Positions 59,691-64,000 of a DNA stretch of 64,000 bases are shown one piece after another (the first letter of the stretch is position 1; each line of letters begins with the position of its first letter). A program made the position numbers and the translations under genes. Origin of the DNA: Eonycteris spelaea (lineage: Eukaryota > Chordata > Mammalia > Chiroptera > Pteropodidae); the NCBI GenBank assembly GCA_003508835.1, contig PUFA01000313.1, forward strand, positions 744,001 to 808,000. Direction: 5' to 3'. The notes below the pieces were generated by a model. It saw only the letters and a program-made list of their open reading frames with translations, was not told the origin of the DNA and did not search any database.

Positions 59691-60830
59691 AGAAGGGGGA
59701 AAGTAAAATCACTCAACATTAGTAAATTATAATGGTTGGAAGTCATTTCAGCATGATAGTTTGAGACTACAGAGGGCTGGAAGCATGAGAACAAGTGTTT
59801 TCAAGATTTTATTCAAGAACAAGTTGGTAATAGTTGTGTGTGGCACCACAGAGTTATCTATATTCTAGAATTACAATTAACAAGGCCATTAGAATAGGAG
59901 CAAACATATCTAGAAAGAAGACCCATAAAAGCAGAAATAATGGAAAAATACTCACTTTTAAGTTGATTAGAGACAAAAATAGTACTGTGACTCAATTTGG
60001 ATTCAGTTTACAAAAATAATTGTAATGCGACTCAATCTAAAGTGGTTTTCCTCCTGGGCAAAGGCAAGAGTTGAAAAAAAAATTTGACAAAACTTAAAAA
60101 TAGGTCAAGAACTACCAAATGTATGGTTCACATTCCAGACTGTGAAAGTGTGAAAAATGAATTGGAACACAGATACAGAAAATGCATTATAATTTGAAGG
60201 AGAGACTCAGCTGAGAAACATGAGGTGCAGATTTAGAATCTAGCTCATCTTTGAGATTTAAATACTCATGATGGATTTTCACTAGCTGGAAATAATAGAA
60301 TGGAAAAGTCTTTAATGAGTCCTTTCAGAAAAATAAATACTTAAGCAGTGCCACATAATGACTTCAATTCAGCACAAACACAAGTAAAGTTTCATCAATT
60401 TGCTTCCTTTTGTTAGATGGATCATTTTTGTTGTTGTTATTGGGTGGGAGGGATCCAATCAGGAGCAAAATAATTCAGTGTAAAAGTCACTGGCCAGATT
60501 AAAGACCCACATATAGCCTTTCGATTATAAGATACACTCTTATTTCAGGAAATGCTAAATTATGAATTTTGGAAATACAATGATTAATCTACTTATCTGC
60601 CTTTCCTCTTCCCCAGCTCATTGATTCTATTCAATGCCTCCATACTGTTGAATTATGTTTGGTGAGATAGGAGTCACCATTGACTCTTTGGATGTGGTCA
60701 ATCCCCAACCCACCTTAATCTAAGTAATAGACTAAGTAATAGACCAATTTATCTTCGAAGCACATCCTTTAAGTTTTAAATTATTTTCATGGCCCTTTTT
60801 ATCTTCCCTCTTTTATACTATATAGTAAGT
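59691..60830. other. Plain stretch, no gene seen
   Basis: No gene. A 13-bp tandem duplication ('ctaagtaatagac' twice) lies at 60720-60744. Confidence 0.55.
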
Positions 60831-60834
60831 TGGA

Positions 60835-60925
60835 ATGGAAATCCTGGCTTTGCCACGAAATAGTTTGATGACTTTGTGAAATAATTTCTCTATGGTCCTC
60901 ACTTTCCTCATCTATGAAACAAACA
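60835..60925 (+). mobile_element. MIR SINE fragment, cut by the RPL19 retrocopy
   Basis: 'cctggctttgccacgaaata' near 60843 and 'cactttcctcatctatgaaa' near 60900 match the MIR core; it stops exactly where the retrocopy begins. The continuation was not recognised to the right of the retrocopy. Confidence 0.78.
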
Positions 60926-60926
60926 T

Positions 60927-61630
60927 CTCTTTCCTTTCACTGCTGTTACCACAGCCATGAGTATGTTCATGTTTCAAAGAGACTTGCCTCCAGTGTCCTC
61001 TGCTGTGGCAAAAATAAGGTCTGTTTGGACTCCAATGAAACCAGTGAAACTGCCAATGCCCATCAGCAGATTCAGAAGCTGATCAAAGATGGCTGATCAT
61101 GCAGAAGCCTGTGACTGTCCATTCCGATCTCAATGCCAGAAAAACACTTTGGCCCACAGGAAGGGCAGCATATTGGCACAGGTAAGCAAAAAGGTACTGC
61201 CAACTCTTGAATGCCTAAGTCATTCACCTGGATAAGGAGGATGAGAATTCTTCTCTGACTGCTCAGAAGATACTGTGAATCTAAGATTGACTGCCACGTG
61301 TATCACAGACTGTACCTGAAAGTGAAGGTTAAAGTGTTCAAAAACAAGCAGATTCTCATGGAACACATCCACAAGTTGAAGGCATACAAGGCTTGGAAGA
61401 AGCTTCTGGCTGGCCATGCTTAGGACTGCAGGTCTAAGACCAAGGAAGCACGCAAGTGCTGTAAAGAGCAGTTCCAGGCCAAGAAGGAGGAAATCATCAA
61501 GATTCCATCCAAAGAAGAAGAGCCCAAGAAATAAAATGTTGCACCTCTATTACCTGTTCATAGTGGCCTCAGCTATCACATAGATAAATCATTCAATAAA
61601 AAATAGCCTTCATCTGCCTGAAAAAAAAAA
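60927..61630 (+). pseudogene. RPL19: Processed pseudogene of ribosomal protein L19
   Basis: A full-length intronless copy of RPL19, a component of the large cytosolic ribosomal subunit. It begins with a C/T-rich 5-prime end ('ctctttcctttcactgctg', like a TOP leader), then ATG at 60957-60959. Parental blocks follow in order: [16 protein letters not shown], then RKPVTVHS-like, the LYLKVK and [10 protein letters not shown] regions and AKKEEIIK. TAA is at 61532-61534, AATAAA at 61595-61600, and a 10-A tail at 61621-61630. One base is missing after codon 7, another after the LIKDG codons (giving TGA), six bases are missing near AHQQ, and more substitutions follow. The product would be non-functional. 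No target duplication was found. The 60-residue frame 60914-61096 and the minus frame 61220-61417 are by-products. Confidence 0.95.
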
Positions 61631-61839
61631 TCTGTAAGATCCTGTTTAGGTCCACAGCTTGATGGATTATATTTGTATCTTCTCATGTGAATATCACCTG
61701 TATGCTTTGTTCATTGTATTTCTACTTCTGCAATCCTTTTTGGGATTCAGTGTGGATTTATTTATGGGTAGCATCCCAAGAGGAACGTAATATTTCAAAT
61801 AAGGGAAAATTAACACAATTCGAGTATTCAAGTCATTAT

Positions 61840-62050
61840 TTAATTATTCACTTATTCAACCAAAATACTTACTAAGACCCTACTAAGTGCCATTATGGTG
61901 GAGAGCTCCAAGTACAAAAAAGGAACAAACAAGAATACATAAAATTGTAATAGAATGTGATGAGGGATACATACCCTAAAGGATAGATACTATGGGAGAA
62001 CAGAAAAGAAAACTTGGGAGTCATTCTAATCAGATAAAACTTAGGAGAGT
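61840..62050 (-). mobile_element. L2 LINE 3-prime-end fragment
   Basis: 'attcacttattcaaccaaaa' near 61845 and 'aagaccctactaagtgccat' near 61874 match antisense L2. 'ggtggagagctccaagtaca' near 61897 follows the consensus order loosely. Confidence 0.75.
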
Positions 62051-62133
62051 CTTTTTTTAATATATGACTAGTTTATAAATTTCTGTTTTAAAAATTCATA
62101 GCCAAAATGGCAAAAAGAATTTATATATTTACA

Positions 62134-62149
62134 TGTGTGTATGTGTGTG

Positions 62150-62184
<35 letters not shown>

Positions 62185-62190
62185 GAGAGA
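62134..62190. repeat. (TG)n dinucleotide microsatellite
   Basis: TG run of about 57 bases with two small interruptions, followed by a short GA patch. Confidence 0.97.
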
Positions 62191-62619
62191 GTGAGTATTC
62201 AGCAGGCTCACTGGAATCAATAAATCATGCTTCTTTGAAAGCATCAGCCATAAACAAACCAGAATGCACTAACCAGAAATAATGACAAAAAGAGAGAAAA
62301 GAGAGTATGGCTGCACTATATCAGAACCATACTGAATATGCACTTTGAAAAGTGCACTAAAGATGCATTTATTAAAACCACAAAGAGAACCATACATTAT
62401 GTTTGCTGAATTTGGGTACCTTGCCTCTTTGAGCAAATGCTCTCCTCTCTAGTTTACTTTCCAGTTAATCCCATACTCCAAAAAATATAACCACTACTTG
62501 GTACTCATGGGAAAAGTCATATGCAGTGTTAAAACAATTATCTAGATGATTCCTGGCCATAGATTTTATCTGGGACATATTTGAAGAAAAGGTATTTGTT
62601 TCCTTTTTTTGTTAAAGTG
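62191..62619. other. AT-rich stretch, no gene seen
   Basis: Nothing recognised. Confidence 0.55.
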
Positions 62620-63000
62620 GAGTTGTGTGTAGCAGATGCTCCTGATCTGTCATGTGACATCTCTCCAGAACAGTTCTAATTTCACCTGCAGCTGCAGTGG
62701 ACAGTTTCGTGTGAGCTCAGACTCACCTCATGCTGGCAGCATCCCATCTCAAGAGTTTGCCATGATGTCTTTCGGCTTTCCTCCCAGGGCCTTACCTAGG
62801 AGTGTGGGGATAATGATATTCTTTCCACACACAAGAGATGTGAGATTATTTTTCCCGAGAGCAATTTTTAGCCAATGGGGGACAAAAGCTAGTGGATACA
62901 TTATCCTGCCTATATGTGTCAGGTGGACAATTCTGTCAGAAATTCTATACACCTTTCAGAAGGTGTCAACACAATTGAGCCTCTGTGGCCCATAATGGTG
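62620..63000. mobile_element. Likely old interspersed repeat, unclassified
   Basis: Less AT-rich, with 'gccaatgggggacaaaagct' near 62871, 'catatgtgtcaggtggacaa' style block near 62911 and 'cacctttcagaaggtgtcaa' near 62950. I have a vague memory of this order as a mammalian repeat but cannot name the family. The 119-residue plus frame 62636-62995 spans it and has no domain. Confidence 0.45.
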
Positions 63001-63285
63001 GTCTCAATCACATACCTTATATTGTTTTTTCCCCCTGCCTTCCTCTCTTTGCTCCCTTACTTCTAATCTTGGAATCAACTCCCAAACAAAGTACCTGCCT
63101 TTGGATCTTTGTCTTTGGCTCTGTATAGGAGAATGCTAAATAAGATAATGTAATGGAGAAATTTTCTGTGTTCATCACAGTTCCTGAGTACAAATGAAAA
63201 CAGCATTCACAAGCTTCCTTGAAGTGATTCTAGGGTCCCTATTACAGAATTCTGAATGGTGATTTGCAACACAATTGACAGAAGG
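63001..63285. other. Short stretch, no gene seen
   Basis: Nothing recognised. Confidence 0.55.
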
Positions 63286-63289
63286 AAAT

Positions 63290-63440
63290 TTAACTTTAGG
63301 TGATAAACTCACATTGCAATATACATATGGCATATTGTTGAATCATACACTTGAAACCTGTATAATTTTATTAACCAATGTCACCCCAATAAATCTAATT
63401 TAAAAAAATACAAAACAAAACAGAACAAAAATAAAAACAT
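63290..63440 (+). mobile_element. L1 3-prime tail (bat-like wording)
   Basis: 'catacacttgaaacctgtat' near 63345, then 'ttattaaccaatgtcacccc' near 63369, then 'aataaatctaattt' before an A-rich tail (63402-63440). This end wording is one I associate with chiropteran L1 copies. Only the last 110 bases of the element are present, a strongly 5-prime-truncated insertion. Confidence 0.82.
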
Positions 63441-63734
63441 CCTGCACAATCTTCTAACCCACACTTCCCCTGCCTTGGAGAGCTTGGGGATTACATGTTC
63501 CAAATGGCATAGTAACAAGATGGAGGAGAGCCATCTGACTTGCATAGGACTTTGCTTGCATGAGAAATAAACTTTTAGTACCATAAATTGCTGATATTCT
63601 ATGTTAATTTATTACTGAACATAATTTTTCCTATGCTTATATATTTGGTTAATTGCAACATTTCCTGTGTAAACATAATCTTAGTGACTTGAAGTTTTTG
63701 GGGTGTTTTTGCTCAATTATTAGGCTTAATTAAC

Positions 63735-63965
63735 TTATAAACATTCACTAAGAGTTTACTCTGTGACAAGTTCTATGGAAGGAACTAACAATGTAATGGG
63801 GTTCGGAGAAGAAGACAAGCAAAGCAACAATTTCTATGAGTGTACTAAGTGCTAGAGTAGGAATAGGAAGGGTGCTGGTATAAGAAAGGTGAGAGGCCTT
63901 CAACATTGAACTTGCTCTCCTCATTCTTAGAAAAATAATTGGGCTGCAACTTCACTGGGGAATAG
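63735..63965 (-). mobile_element. L2 LINE 3-prime-end fragment
   Basis: 'ctaagagtttactctgtgac' near 63748 and 'ggaactaacaatgtaatggg' near 63781 match antisense L2. The rest is more diverged. Confidence 0.68.
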
Positions 63966-64000
63966 AAGTCATCAGGATTAAATTCTCTTATTTTGCTACC

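Overview
The window is nuclear DNA from a placental mammal. It is AT-rich and dense with decayed interspersed repeats: L2 and MIR, several old L1 lineages, MaLR/ERVL-type LTRs, and hAT and Tigger DNA transposons. It also holds intronless retrocopies of the nuclear genes UCK1 and RPL19. I saw no lineage-diagnostic young SINE (no Alu, B1/B2, CAN, Bov-tA, PRE1 or VES type). The L1 3-prime tail near 63.3 kb and the L1 3-prime ends near 23.1 and 33.9 kb look laurasiatherian, and the 63.3-kb tail has a wording I associate with bats. Placental mammal is near certain; bat is a tentative inference.

No functional protein-coding gene is supported. No open frame looks like a conserved protein, and most longer frames fall inside repeats or antisense to a pseudogene. 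The window reads as intergenic DNA or the inside of a very long intron. The real gene-derived content is two processed pseudogenes: UCK1 (about 48.73-49.91 kb, plus strand), lying inside an older L1 ORF1, and RPL19 (60.93-61.63 kb, plus strand), lying at the edge of a MIR.

Layout: 0-10 kb has an L1 end, MIR and L2 fragments in otherwise plain AT-rich DNA. A MLT1-type LTR (10.24-10.70 kb) and a minus-strand L1 ORF2 relic (10.95-12.8 kb) follow, then an L2 end, an L1 3-prime relic (15.4-15.8 kb) and an LTR-like element (16.13-16.66 kb). An old L1M runs about 3.8 kb on the plus strand (17.88-21.65 kb). 21.8-33 kb holds L2/MIR copies, a TAG/TAA microsatellite, a short hAT element with a perfect 8-bp target duplication (23,989-24,197), a MIR-flanked repeat near 28.3-28.8 kb and an ERVL-like LTR (31.2-31.53 kb). 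33.8-34.57 kb is a minus-strand L1 3-prime end. 35.96-36.2 kb is a short L1 5-prime-end fragment with an A-rich tail.

39.8-42.15 kb is a nested cluster: one L2 interrupted by an L1 and by a Tigger element with TA duplications. 42.4-44.8 kb is a very degraded L2-like LINE body. 48.3-51.5 kb is the L1/UCK1/L1 composite. The right third has MIR, L2 (56.34-56.85 kb), MER5-like and LTR-like copies, RPL19, and the L1 tail. I did not find a new biological system. The points most worth a second look are the nested insertions, the short L1 5-prime element and two unclassified blocks (52.7-53.55 and 62.62-63.0 kb). Repeat names are from recalled family features, not from a database search, and most repeat boundaries are approximate.
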